From the NCBI GenBank assembly GCA_049487715.1, contig CP150559.1, positions 310,001-374,000 on the forward strand: a DNA stretch of 64,000 bases, given 5' to 3'. Each line of letters opens with the position of its first letter. The stretch's first letter is position 1. Made by a program: the position numbers and the translations under genes. The notes under the pieces are model-generated. The model was not told where the DNA came from. It was given only the letters and a program-made list of their open reading frames with translations, and did no database searches. Origin of the DNA: Pycnococcus provasolii (Eukaryota; Chlorophyta; Pseudoscourfieldiophyceae; Pseudoscourfieldiales). Positions 47,201 through 54,646 of this stretch are shown here, one piece after another.

Positions 47201-48160
47201 GGTGATGGGCATGCATCCGTTCGGTGGGATGAGGAGCGCACGTTCCGTGCTTGGAAACCACGAGATGTCCGGGTCGTCACTGCGTGACGTGGTCGTTGTG
47301 AGCGGCTCTCCGCTGTCAGCATGTCTTGCGGTGAACGTGGCCTCGCAATCGGTGATCAGACGAAGCGCAATGACCGCGATCGTGTCTGTGGCATGGGTCT
47401 GGAGGTACACGGTACGCTCGAACGTCTCCGGAACGTCTCCGAACGGCGCAGCCCTCAGCCTCCCGAAGTTCAAAGTCGACGGATAAAATGCTGCGACTGT
47501 CGGCGCAGCGTTCACCTGTGCAAGTGCCTTGATAGACGGCGCGAAGCGTGCTGCACCAGGAGCAAGCGATCGTGCTATCCACAGCGACGACGTTCTTAGA
47601 ACGCTTGAGGGGGACCCACCCATCGTTTGCGCGATGTTGGATTTCCACGCGGCAATTCCGCGTTGCAGCGCCTCGTGTACTTTCACGTCTGGTGCGGTTG
47701 CGTCGTCGTCACGAAGGTTGTCCTCCTGACTAGGGTTGGCACCTTCGTCGCCGTCGCCGTCGTCTTCGTGCTGTGTGGACACGCCGCGTCCTCCAAGGGT
47801 GGACCAGATGTGTTTGTCGACAGCGAGCAAGCCTGCAGGCTTGCCTATGTCCTCGAGTAAGCTTTTGAAGATTGCCCTCTGGTCGTTGTAGTTCACCTCA
47901 TGGTTGACAAGTTCGGAGATGTTGGTACCATTCAGGTATCCTTCTCTGAGCGCGGAGAGAGCCTGGACGATTGCGGTGGCAGCAATGACGACGACGGAGG
48001 CGGATGACAGAGATGCCCCTGCTGCTGCCGCTGCGGTTGCATCTGATCCTGCACGCGAGAGGAATGCACCAAAGCACGCGTGTTTTTGGGATGAGCATAG
48101 CAAGGTCACAGACCTAAGAAGTGTACGTGCGGCGTCCAGACGGATGGAAGCGGCGTCCAT
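44216..48160 (-). CDS. MOV10/SDE3-type SF1 RNA helicase
   Basis: 1314 residues from ATG 48160; the open frame continues upstream only to a TTG. The N-terminal half has 'FYPSTLNFGRLRAAPFGD', an Ig-like segment seen before MOV10 helicases, and 'RRRMPLNDAQEAAVRGF', the Q-like motif. Then Walker A 'LLFGPPGTGKTRTVVE', motif II 'VILIDEAAQASVPETL', 'ALLAGDPYQLGP', 'LCANYRSHPDVLQLLSRLFY', 'VGTISDYQGQEEKVLFVST' and 'FNVVMSRAKALTVVFG'. This is the UPF1-like SF1 set with DEAA. By family it unwinds RNA and works in RNA silencing (plant SDE3, Armitage) or in mRNA decay and control of retroelements (MOV10). Two LTR retroelements lie nearby in the same window, without any sign of a link. Confidence 0.85.
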   Translation of the reverse strand: MDAASIRLDAARTLLRSVTLLCSSQKHACFGAFLSRAGSDATAAAAAGASLSSASVVVIAATAIVQALSALREGYLNGTNISELVNHEVNYNDQRAIFKSLLEDIGKPAGLLAVDKHIWSTLGGRGVSTQHEDDGDGDEGANPSQEDNLRDDDATAPDVKVHEALQRGIAAWKSNIAQTMGGSPSSVLRTSSLWIARSLAPGAARFAPSIKALAQVNAAPTVAAFYPSTLNFGRLRAAPFGDVPETFERTVYLQTHATDTIAVIALRLITDCEATFTARHADSGEPLTTTTSRSDDPDISWFPSTERALLIPPNGCMPITVTASCHEFRTGRVGCILAALIVPARAALEQDPKTIPRIMPMLFSTSFVTTLAAYVEVLPTKVLRTSTDDDPASAKATAAKMLAVEAKSFRTKYLETLFTDRQPHEFVRCRSALEDVPLISWEPGPGQDVSLHRGNPYYASIKRDAKAAQDMPNSRLDFLTPSTADSFSTPRMEWMRQQLQHYRLLTLDWLAEQHLYRTFDAFHVEAEWVQIRGYWALQLKVQGVEDARPAVSVGDCMYVKYAAVHLPTIYVARVIDVNAARALVSVEMPDERHFSKTTVHVRFLPSDVRHTLCVMALSRIIISGNDVPPMLPPPRKSSAHDLQAAQIQYNRTEGYQGNGKYIPKRDANIVSRRRIQYDRKSRKERLMQRSAHDSVGIVEFAGDDDEPLTVPSVPTRRRMPLNDAQEAAVRGFVTSFRRRLAVTPTNNCEYDLGTSPISLLFGPPGTGKTRTVVEIAARLLAEYSTIRILLVAPAPYAADALASALGTRRGGVGLTEGEMLRINEPNRIPATVKEDVLRYTLPVANLPPGSCTFYQPPTDDDVKFARALVCTTLSSHLVTALAWRPDVILIDEAAQASVPETLIPLSLMEGGTSALLAGDPYQLGPRVFSRIAFEHGLGKSMLEHWLEYIKGVDRKVEAENCIDGIATPLCYRLCANYRSHPDVLQLLSRLFYGNAVYSAADVANFTLPEGWRDLCLSLGQTVTAGGGAQLVTPAATPRVCFLGIQGTTSRVGYGDASPSLFNAEEANALVTALVSYLQMEGCDTNSVGVVCTFRKQVQLIRLMLRERGLGAIRVGTISDYQGQEEKVLFVSTVYVSTRRAMRAAGGPPKHAKGGGDADPNHYALEQLMQAPAPELLGSTSAAHAGHHRRFEMSPPPADGTSVFESFLVNPRSFNVVMSRAKALTVVFGHPATLASCGDHWRQLLAFSFDRGWYFGQGYDAMMHLQGGSGSGVVGGGLPQTLGAGYHFDTAVDPPADEYEDDHFNGNAPTARIEL

Positions 48161-48531
48161 GGCTCGGAGGTGTTTTCCGGGGGGAGGGCCGGAGGGGGGG
48201 ACGGACGAAGCAGGCGCACACAAACTTTCCTTGTCCCTCCCTGCTCTGCTTTGTAGTGGTATTTTATACCGGGTGAACTGGTCCAGGTGACTGGTCCTAT
48301 CCTAAAGTATTCTGAGTGAGTTTGCACAGTCAGCACATGACATCATGCACGTCATTACTTTTTCTACAGAAAGAAACTCTTCTACCGATATTTCTGGTTC
48401 TGTTCTAACGTTCTACGTACGGCCCCTTCTACGGTAAATTCCGGCCCCCTGCGGAAATGCAGATCCCGCTTAGATTCCATAGACTAGACTAACCACCCCG
48501 AACCGAAAACCCCTAACTAACCACTCTCCTC

Positions 48532-48547
48532 TAACCCTAACCCTAAT
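48532..48547. repeat. Telomere-like (CCCTAA)n array, short
   Basis: Two to three CCCTAA units, about 225 bp upstream of the KH gene start and 370 bp upstream of the helicase start. Confidence 0.8.
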
Positions 48548-48635
48548 CCCTTCCCCTTTATTTGGTATTCATCATTCTTCTCTTCATCCTTCGAAGGGCC
48601 ATGCCGCTCGGCATCGGCGCCGCTGCCACCAATGC

Positions 48636-48659
48636 CAGTGCCAGTGCCAGTGCCAGTGC
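48636..48659. repeat. Tandem repeat, 6-bp unit GCCAGT
   Basis: Four consecutive GCCAGT units, continued by GCCCACGCCCACCC. Confidence 0.85.
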
Positions 48660-48770
48660 CCACGCCCACCCAACTCCTCATCGTACCAATATGCCTCAAG
48701 AGAAGACTTGCAGCATCGTTCGGGGACCCATGGACTTCCGTCCTCCTCAAAGAGCACGGAACCTGTCGCT

Positions 48771-49406
48771 ATGGTTTCCATTAACCACCTCGCACCCATC
48801 GTTAGACAGCAGCTCACGCGTCGCGCCTTCCAAGACGAACTCGAGAAGCGAACGCAAACAGTCATTGTCACGCGAGGCATGCACGTCACCGATGTCTCGA
48901 CGCAGAATCAAAGACAAAGCAAAGAAACAGCGAAACAGCGGCCCATGCACCTCTACATCACGGCGGCGCCCGCCGTGCCGTGGGCAGACAAGCAAGCTGC
49001 GGTGGACGCCGCGGCGAGTGCGGTGAGCGAACTCATGGGACCGAACGACCTGAACGCGGGAGGAGCTAGTGACGCGCGAGCACCACGCTCCCACCCTCAC
49101 GAACCACCGAGCGTGCGCGTCGTGCGCGGCACCGACTGCGCGCTCGCCTACACGACACAGGGAGGGGGAGTGGAGGCGGCGGACAGGATACGTGGACCAG
49201 GTGGTGCCAACTTGGACTACTTTGCAGCCGCGTGCCCGGGTGTCACGGCGAGCGTGCGCGGCCGCGGGACGGGCGTGGCAGAGGACGAGCCACTGCACAT
49301 ACGCGTTGACTGGATTGGCAATGGCTCCGACGAAGACGCGACGAGGGAGGAGACGCTGCAACGTGCCGCTTACCTCGCGTCGGAGCTCGTCATCTGCGTC
49401 ATGTAG
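48771..49406 (+). CDS. KHDC4-like double KH protein
   Basis: 211 residues from the ATG at 48771. The first KH-like unit starts at once: 'SINHLAPIVRQQLTRRAFQDELEKRTQTVIVTRG' and 'RPMHLYITAAP'. The second has the GxxG-type loop in 'RIRGPGGANLDYFAAACPGVTASVRGRG' and 'EPLHIRVDW', ending in 'AAYLASELV'. This order matches KHDC4 (BLOM7) and, for the first unit, the tail of PRP5/DDX46: RNA-binding proteins tied to the spliceosome. A Pro/Ser-rich C-terminal part as in animals is missing. The reading frame is open above the ATG, but that part is not conserved. Confidence 0.7.
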   Translation: MVSINHLAPIVRQQLTRRAFQDELEKRTQTVIVTRGMHVTDVSTQNQRQSKETAKQRPMHLYITAAPAVPWADKQAAVDAAASAVSELMGPNDLNAGGASDARAPRSHPHEPPSVRVVRGTDCALAYTTQGGGVEAADRIRGPGGANLDYFAAACPGVTASVRGRGTGVAEDEPLHIRVDWIGNGSDEDATREETLQRAAYLASELVICVM

Positions 49407-49446
49407 AAAAATTAATGTAACGTTACACCTGTTCGCAAGCCCTCCT

Positions 49447-50346
49447 TCAGGTGGGCGAGTCGTAGCAGAATCGTCGGTATGCAACCATGCTTGCGCCGAG
49501 CGCTATGATCGCTCCGCACGCCGAGATGGCACTCGGCGTCTCGACGACGCTGGCGTAAATAACGCCCTGTTCGAGTGCCTGCCAAGCCGGTCCTGCGAAG
49601 GCGACGGTTTGGTAGGTGGGCTGCATGAATCGCGCGAGAAGCTTCTCGTCATCTTCAGAGGCGGAGGCAGAGTCGTAGAGACTTACGACGCTCGTAAACT
49701 GCGAAAACAGCGTGCCAAACAGGATCCAGACGAGGCACAGGCTGCTTGCACTTGCCGCGAGGCGCGCGAGGTCAACGATGTCGCTCAAGTCGAAACCAAG
49801 GTCCACAGTCAAGGGCGCATCGCTCGTGCCGTCGGGCAGGCGAGGGGCGTCGTCTGTCGAACCCGCAAGCTGACGGCGTCTTGTTAAGAGATTTCCAATG
49901 CCGCTCGCATAAAACCCAAAAGTGTAGCGCACGAGGGAAAATGTGCAAAGCGTCGTCACGTCCAGCCTCACTTCTCTGTACTCGACACGGTCGAGCATCG
50001 CATTGAAGGCGTTTCTAAGACCGAGAACGTCGTCACTGTCAGTATGCACGCCAGAGTCTTCGACGTGCGTATTCTCCTCCTCTGCGTCTGAGGCATCACC
50101 ACATTCTTTATCGCCATTACCGCGACTACACTGAGCTGTTGTTAATACGGTATGCGGGCCCTCCTTCCTTCTTCTTAGGCGCACGGAGCCTTTTATACAG
50201 AACATCTCTTTGAATTGGCGGGTGGGTGAGGTTTCTCTTCTCCTCAACCTTGAGAACCACCCGCGCGGAGGCAAGCAGCTTGCTATCACGCTACTACGGC
50301 CTGCGTGCGCATGCGTTGCGACATGGCAAGGGGGGCAACGCGCCAT
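49447..50346 (-). CDS. Membrane protein of unknown family
   Basis: 299 residues from ATG 50346. The first ~60 residues are basic with Ser, Cys and Pro, possibly an organelle presequence, and the next ~40 are acidic. Hydrophobic segments appear at 'TTLCTFSLVRYTFGFYASGIG', 'LARLAASASSLCLVWILFGTLFSQF', 'QTVAFAGPAWQALEQGVIY' and 'AISACGAIIALGASMVAY'. The pattern suggests a three- to four-pass membrane protein. No motif recognised. The 3' end is 40 bp from the KH gene's 3' end on the other strand. Confidence 0.6.
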   Translation of the reverse strand: MARCPPCHVATHAHAGRSSVIASCLPPRGWFSRLRRRETSPTRQFKEMFCIKGSVRLRRRKEGPHTVLTTAQCSRGNGDKECGDASDAEEENTHVEDSGVHTDSDDVLGLRNAFNAMLDRVEYREVRLDVTTLCTFSLVRYTFGFYASGIGNLLTRRRQLAGSTDDAPRLPDGTSDAPLTVDLGFDLSDIVDLARLAASASSLCLVWILFGTLFSQFTSVVSLYDSASASEDDEKLLARFMQPTYQTVAFAGPAWQALEQGVIYASVVETPSAISACGAIIALGASMVAYRRFCYDSPT

Positions 50347-50435
50347 AAAACTGTGGGGGTGGTAGACTTAGCACTACGGAATAGGTGGTATCTTTCGCAG
50401 AATCTCAGGAAATTGGGGGGATATTTTAGGATCTG

Positions 50436-50449
50436 GGTTAGGGTTAGGG
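50436..50449. repeat. Telomere-like (TTAGGG)n array, short
   Basis: Two TTAGGG units plus a variant, about 90 bp upstream of the ATG at 50346 of the minus-strand membrane-protein gene. Confidence 0.75.
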
Positions 50450-50484
50450 CTAGTCGTGTCACAAAACTTTTGTTTTTCTTTTAC

Positions 50485-52122
50485 TCAGGGACCCTTGTGA
50501 CGACGCCTTGCCACCTCCTCAATCTTCTCGACGCGAGCCATGAGCTCCGCCATAGCTCGCGCCTCCTCCGCGGCTGTCTCCTCGAGCTTCTCGGCAACCG
50601 CGCCCGTAGCGGTCACGCGCTGTGCCACAACTTCCGCCTGTGCGGATGCCTCCTGCATGTCTTTGGTGACCTTCTCAAGGTTCGTGACGTTGGGCGGCAG
50701 CGTGGGCAGACTTGGTGCCGGTGGTGCCTCCTGCGGCTGCAGAGCAGCGGCCATCATCAGGGCGCTGATGTCGTCTCCGCGCCCAGCTGTCACGTCGGGT
50801 GCCGATGCGGGCGGGTCGACGTCGACGGACTCGAGCGCCTTAATCCTCGCGGTGAGATCGTGAATGGCAGCCGTGGCAAGCTGACCCTTCTCCTTGAGAC
50901 CAGCCAGTTCCCGCGACAGCTTCAGCTTCACCTGGTTGTTCTGAGCTGGTTTGGGTGGTGATGACATGAGAGGTTCTGCCATCGCGTCAGCCCACGCCGC
51001 CCGTCGCACAACCCTGCGCGCCTCGAGCTGCTGGATGCGTTTCTCGAGAGCATCCATTTCGTTCGCGGAGATGCGCACATCCTTGTTCGCCTCAGATGCC
51101 TCCCTCTCAAGCCTCTCGCGTTCCTTCGCCGCCAGGCGTTCCGCCGCCTCCAGACGCTCCATCTCCTCGCGTTCTGCCTTCTCCGCCGCCTCCTCCGCCT
51201 CGCGCTGCGCCGCCTGCGCCGCCTCACGCTCTTGCTCCTCCGCCTCGCGCTCTTGCTCCTCCGTCTCGCGCTTGATCGCCTCGTGTTCCTCCGCCTCGAA
51301 CTCTGCGGCAATCCGCGACTTGGCGGTCGAGGAACCCGAGGTGAGTTGGGGAAGGCGAACTTGCTTTTTCGACGATGCTGTGACTGTTGATTCTGCAGGG
51401 TCGCTCGAAGGCGAGGTGGATGTTGGCGAGCGAGCCGCCTCTCGTGCTTGGTGCATGACTTGTGGAGGCACACGTCCACGTCGTTCGTGCTCGAGCACGA
51501 CGCCGCAGTTGGTGGGCACGGGCGGCAGGTTGGCGACGACGTCGCCGACGTCGAGCAGCGTGTGCGCGTAGACGACTTCATTATTGCTGTCGTGCGTCTG
51601 CTGTCTGGTGATGCTCGCGACGGTCATGTTTCGCTTCCATCCCGCGACGCCGAACGTCTTGGACGTGCTTGCGTCAGCGAGCGGCACGCGCAGCCTGCGT
51701 TCGTCCCCCCTCGCTCCTAGCACGAGCTGCGCTCCCTTGGCCAAGAACGCCATGGCGACAGCGACCGCACTCCACTTGTACGCCTCGGTAGCGAATGCGG
51801 CGAGCGCGGTGTTTGGCTCCGCGGCTCCTCCGGTGAACGGCATCGCCGAGGCTGACGCTTGCTGAACATTCCTCGCCTTAAAGAACAAACCGGGGAAATT
51901 TCCCGACGCGTGCGCATCGGCATGGAGTTCGCCGACGTTGTTGTTTGCACCACCACCGCCGCCCATACGTCGTTCTTTCAGGGTGGTACGCGGCAGGGTT
52001 AAAGGCACACCTTTTTTGACGGAGGATTTTGAAACTGATGGGGATGGGGATGATGATGATGATGATGATGATGAAGGACCTGAAAGGGATGCCGCCGCAG
52101 ACACGGAAAGTAGACGCACCAT
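50485..52122 (-). CDS. Coiled-coil protein with one membrane segment, probably organellar
   Basis: 545 residues from ATG 52122; the open frame above it is coded by an AGAGACACAAGG tandem repeat (Leu/Ser/Cys-rich) and is unlikely to be protein. The N-terminal ~75 residues are Ser-rich, then Lys/Pro, like a transit peptide. A hydrophobic segment 'YKWSAVAVAMAFLAKGAQLVLG' lies near residue 130. Residues ~265-375 are a long Glu/Arg/Ala coiled coil ('REAEEQEREAAQAAQREAEE'), and further helices follow to the end. No family recognised; similar layouts occur in scaffold and tether proteins. Confidence 0.65.
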   Translation of the reverse strand: MVRLLSVSAAASLSGPSSSSSSSSSPSPSVSKSSVKKGVPLTLPRTTLKERRMGGGGGANNNVGELHADAHASGNFPGLFFKARNVQQASASAMPFTGGAAEPNTALAAFATEAYKWSAVAVAMAFLAKGAQLVLGARGDERRLRVPLADASTSKTFGVAGWKRNMTVASITRQQTHDSNNEVVYAHTLLDVGDVVANLPPVPTNCGVVLEHERRGRVPPQVMHQAREAARSPTSTSPSSDPAESTVTASSKKQVRLPQLTSGSSTAKSRIAAEFEAEEHEAIKRETEEQEREAEEQEREAAQAAQREAEEAAEKAEREEMERLEAAERLAAKERERLEREASEANKDVRISANEMDALEKRIQQLEARRVVRRAAWADAMAEPLMSSPPKPAQNNQVKLKLSRELAGLKEKGQLATAAIHDLTARIKALESVDVDPPASAPDVTAGRGDDISALMMAAALQPQEAPPAPSLPTLPPNVTNLEKVTKDMQEASAQAEVVAQRVTATGAVAEKLEETAAEEARAMAELMARVEKIEEVARRRHKGP

Positions 52123-52152
52123 ACTTCTTACTGTAAGACACAATGACACACC

Positions 52153-52200
52153 AGAGAGACACAAGGAGAGACACAAGGAGAGACACAAGGAGAGACACAC
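52153..52200. repeat. Tandem repeat, 12-bp unit AGAGACACAAGG
   Basis: Three full units and a partial one, in the leader of the coiled-coil gene. Confidence 0.9.
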
Positions 52201-52255
52201 ACACTGTAAACACGCGCCAAAATCCCAAAATCCCAAAACACGCTTTTTGAGAGTT

Positions 52256-52482
52256 TGAGTTTGGGAGGGAGGGGCGGGCCCGGGGAAAAAACTTTCACAT
52301 GCGAGACCCGCCGTCAGGGGAAAAAATCAAGGCTTGCAAGGAAGAGAGGCTTTGAATTTCCATTTGGGTTGGGACGGCGCGCGGGAACGGGGTCTGGCCG
52401 TCTGGGTGGGTCTTGCCTCTGTCTTGCCTTCTTGAGTCTTCCTGCTTGGGGTTTTGGGCCCGGGCCCCGGGCCCGGGCCCTT
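52256..52482. other. intergenic, with a long GC palindrome
   Basis: GC-rich DNA without a gene. Positions 52456-52480 consist only of alternating GGG and CCC triplets: two 12-bp self-complementary arms around a single central C. Confidence 0.7.
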
Positions 52483-52638
52483 TCAGTTGTCCTTGCTTTT
52501 TGTGACAGTAAGCTCCGCGATGCGATGAAGGTTCGCTTCCTCTGCGTCTAGGAGTACCTCTCGCGCAGTGAAGCGAGTGGCTTCGTCCTCTCCTTCGGCC
52601 AAACGTTCAAGGTCAGCACGTATAGTCGCGTCGAGCAT
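52483..52638 (-). CDS. Possible small acidic ORF downstream of the disrupted gene
   Basis: 51 residues from ATG 52638 ('MLDATIRADLERLAEGEDEA', ending 'ELTVTKSKDN'). The composition is helical and charged, with regular codon use. It begins 19 bp after the stop of the disrupted gene on the same strand, so it could be a second exon of that gene or a separate small ORF. No family recognised. Confidence 0.3.
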   Translation of the reverse strand: MLDATIRADLERLAEGEDEATRFTAREVLLDAEEANLHRIAELTVTKSKDN

Positions 52639-52840
52639 GGTTCCGGTTACGCTACGGTCAGTTTATGTGTCCTGTAGGTTGCTTTGGAGTCTCCTTGGGT
52701 GCTGAGTGAATATATCTTTCACACATCATAGTCAGCAGGTGCTCCAAAACCTCGTGCGAATCTCCGCTGACTTTCCCCTTCCACTCCATCAACCTGCGGC
52801 GGTACTTCGTCGTCAGCGAGAACTTCGTCGGTCGTCGCAC

Positions 52841-54004
52841 TGTGAGACCTCCGGGGTTTGGGGCACTCCGCCTTGATGGAGGGTGTTTCCTAACCCCCAC
52901 ATCTACTGATTGGGGACCCCGGATGGGCATTTGATTTAGATTCTAGAGGATTAGGTTTGTCACCCACTGGGATCCCCGGTGACCCAAGCTTTGGTCCCGG
53001 GACCTTTTGGTGACCTCCCCCTACTAGTAACTTAACCACTCTTAACAATTTTAGTGGCGTCGTTCCTCCTTGGAGACAACCTAGGGAGGTTTAGGATACA
53101 ACCGGTAAAGTTGTCACACGTATACGTGGACTTCTCCACGACGTTCACTTAAAATCGTAACTTGCACCATGGAGAATAATCCTCAAGCTTTCCCTCGCTA
53201 CCCGGACCTGCCGTCACGAATCTCTGACAACATGGAGAGCAAGGACATAATCCGACTGCAGCGAGACCTTACCACCAACGCTCTCAATCTCATGGGCGAA
53301 GGCGACAAGAAGAGGTACGACGGCCTCAGCGACGGGTACCGCCGCTGGGAAAAAGCAATCGTCAACACGTTCAATTCCATAGGCCTTAACCACCTCGAAC
53401 GCTTCTTCAAGCACAAGAACGTGAAACAAATCGGAAAGACGAACCGTGCTCTGTGGAGGAACGCTTTCTGCCAAAGCGACAGGCGCTTAATCCACAACGT
53501 CGTGCTCGGAACAATCACCGCAGAGGCCGCTTTGGCCGCCGACGACGACAGCCAAAACGGAATCCTCTTAATTGCCTACTTTTATGAGCAGTGGGGCTCA
53601 CCCAGTTTGCCGAACACTATCACTGCACTGCGCGAGCTCCTCAACACGAAAGTCGAGTACAACGACAATCCAGCACCGGCCTTCAAGAATGTCGAACGAA
53701 TCATGATACAGACTCGTGGGGTGGTGTGTGAGACCTCCGGGGTTTGGGGCACTCCGCCTTGATGGAGGGTGTTTCCTAACCCCCACATCTACTGATTGGG
53801 GACCCCGGATGGGCATTTGATTTAGATTCTAGAGGATTAGGTTTGTCACCCACTGGGATCCCCGGTGACCCAAGCTTTGGTCCCGGGACCTTTTGGTGAC
53901 CTCCCCCTACTAGTAACTTAACCACTCTTAACAATTTTAGTGGCGTCGTTCCTCCTTGGAGACAACCTAGGGAGGTTTAGGATACAACCGGTAAAGTTGT
54001 CACA
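52841..54004 (+). mobile_element. LTR retroelement 1, short non-autonomous, intact
   Basis: Two 278-bp direct repeats, 52841-53118 and 53727-54004, each TGTGAG...GTCACA, and identical as far as I can read. They are flanked by the 5-bp duplication CGCAC (52836-52840 and 54005-54009). The internal part is only ~608 bp with one gag-like ORF and no protease, reverse transcriptase or integrase. A purine-rich GGGGTGG stretch stands just before the 3' LTR. Identical LTRs mean a young insertion. It must use enzymes from another element. Confidence 0.92.
53169..53762 (+). CDS. Gag-like ORF of LTR element 1
   Basis: 197 residues, the last ~12 coded by the 3' LTR. The stretch 'DRRLIHNVVLGTI' ... 'NGILLIAYFYEQWGSPSLPNTITALRELL' ... 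'DNPAPAFKNVERI' is shared with the ORF of element 2, mostly conservatively. Helix-rich, no zinc knuckle seen. Capsid-like by position between the LTRs and by its sharing; I cannot name the superfamily. Confidence 0.65.
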   Translation: MENNPQAFPRYPDLPSRISDNMESKDIIRLQRDLTTNALNLMGEGDKKRYDGLSDGYRRWEKAIVNTFNSIGLNHLERFFKHKNVKQIGKTNRALWRNAFCQSDRRLIHNVVLGTITAEAALAADDDSQNGILLIAYFYEQWGSPSLPNTITALRELLNTKVEYNDNPAPAFKNVERIMIQTRGVVCETSGVWGTPP

Positions 54005-54123
54005 CGCACGACGGCCACGATCTTGCGAGTACCGACGTACTTCAGACCAACACCTTTCACACCTTCTTGTCGAGCGGTGCCTGCTTCTTGGAAGTCGTCC
54101 GTGTCAAGAAGAAAAGCAGCCAT

Positions 54124-54646
54124 GTTCTCATCGTCGTGGCGAGCCAAGAATTATGGGAAGTTTGGCCATGTTCGCCCAATCGCCCACGTTTTGTATCGTG
54201 TCACCGGCCGCCATGGCCGCTATCGTCGAAAAGCCGATGAGTGACGAGCGCGGATCAAATAAAGTTGTCTTCACCTCTGAGACACCCTCACAAGGAGAGC
54301 GACCATGGCGACTTCGGAGATGCATATGAGCCGGATTTCCGCAAGGTGTTTCGAAAGTAACAGTCCGTCCTTGTGCAAGTCCAACGGAAACTGAACGCGA
54401 ACATGCGGTTCTTCCGCATCGTCTGCTGCCATGTCGACGATCGATATCCGCGACGACGCACGCTTGGCGCACAGCAATGGCCTTTCTAAAGGGGCCCGGA
54501 TTTTTTCTTCCATTTTCCCTCTCTGCATTTACGTTCGGAGAGGGATCCCCACAACTTGACAAAAAAAAGTCGGCACTTTTTGTTTTCTCCACCTGAGTCC
54601 AGGTGGAGGAGGGAGGGACTCGGGAGGTGACTCGGTCTTCATTCCG
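54124..54646. other. intergenic, no gene seen
   Basis: Between the split small ORF and exportin-4. A minus-strand frame (54128-54703) spans it but has no clear start context or motif. The plus side should hold the exportin-4 promoter. Confidence 0.5.

Larger units (their letters stand above)
48224..48770. other. intergenic with short repeats
   Basis: Divergent promoter gap. It holds a telomere-like run (48532-48547) and a GCCAGT tandem (48636-48659), plus AT-rich leader sequence near 48340-48420. A frame at 48562-49026 overlaps the KH gene and looks like a shadow. Confidence 0.55.
52658..54123 (-). pseudogene. Small host ORF split by LTR element 1
   Basis: Minus strand: ATG 54123 opens 'MAAFLLDTDDFQEAGTARQE' up to 54005. 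After the retroelement and one target duplication, the same frame resumes at 52835 with 'RPTKFSLTTKYRRRLMEWKG' and stops at 52658. The two host parts total 297 nt, exactly 99 codons, with no frame change when the element and one 5-bp repeat are removed. That continuity supports a real pre-insertion gene. Family unknown. The 5' part now reads into the LTR. Confidence 0.6.

Noticed and set aside
53111-53140. tRNA primer-binding site of LTR element 1 (TGGACTTCTCC near 53127)
   Set aside because: It starts with TGG but lies several bases from the LTR end, and I cannot match it to a known tRNA 3' end by eye.
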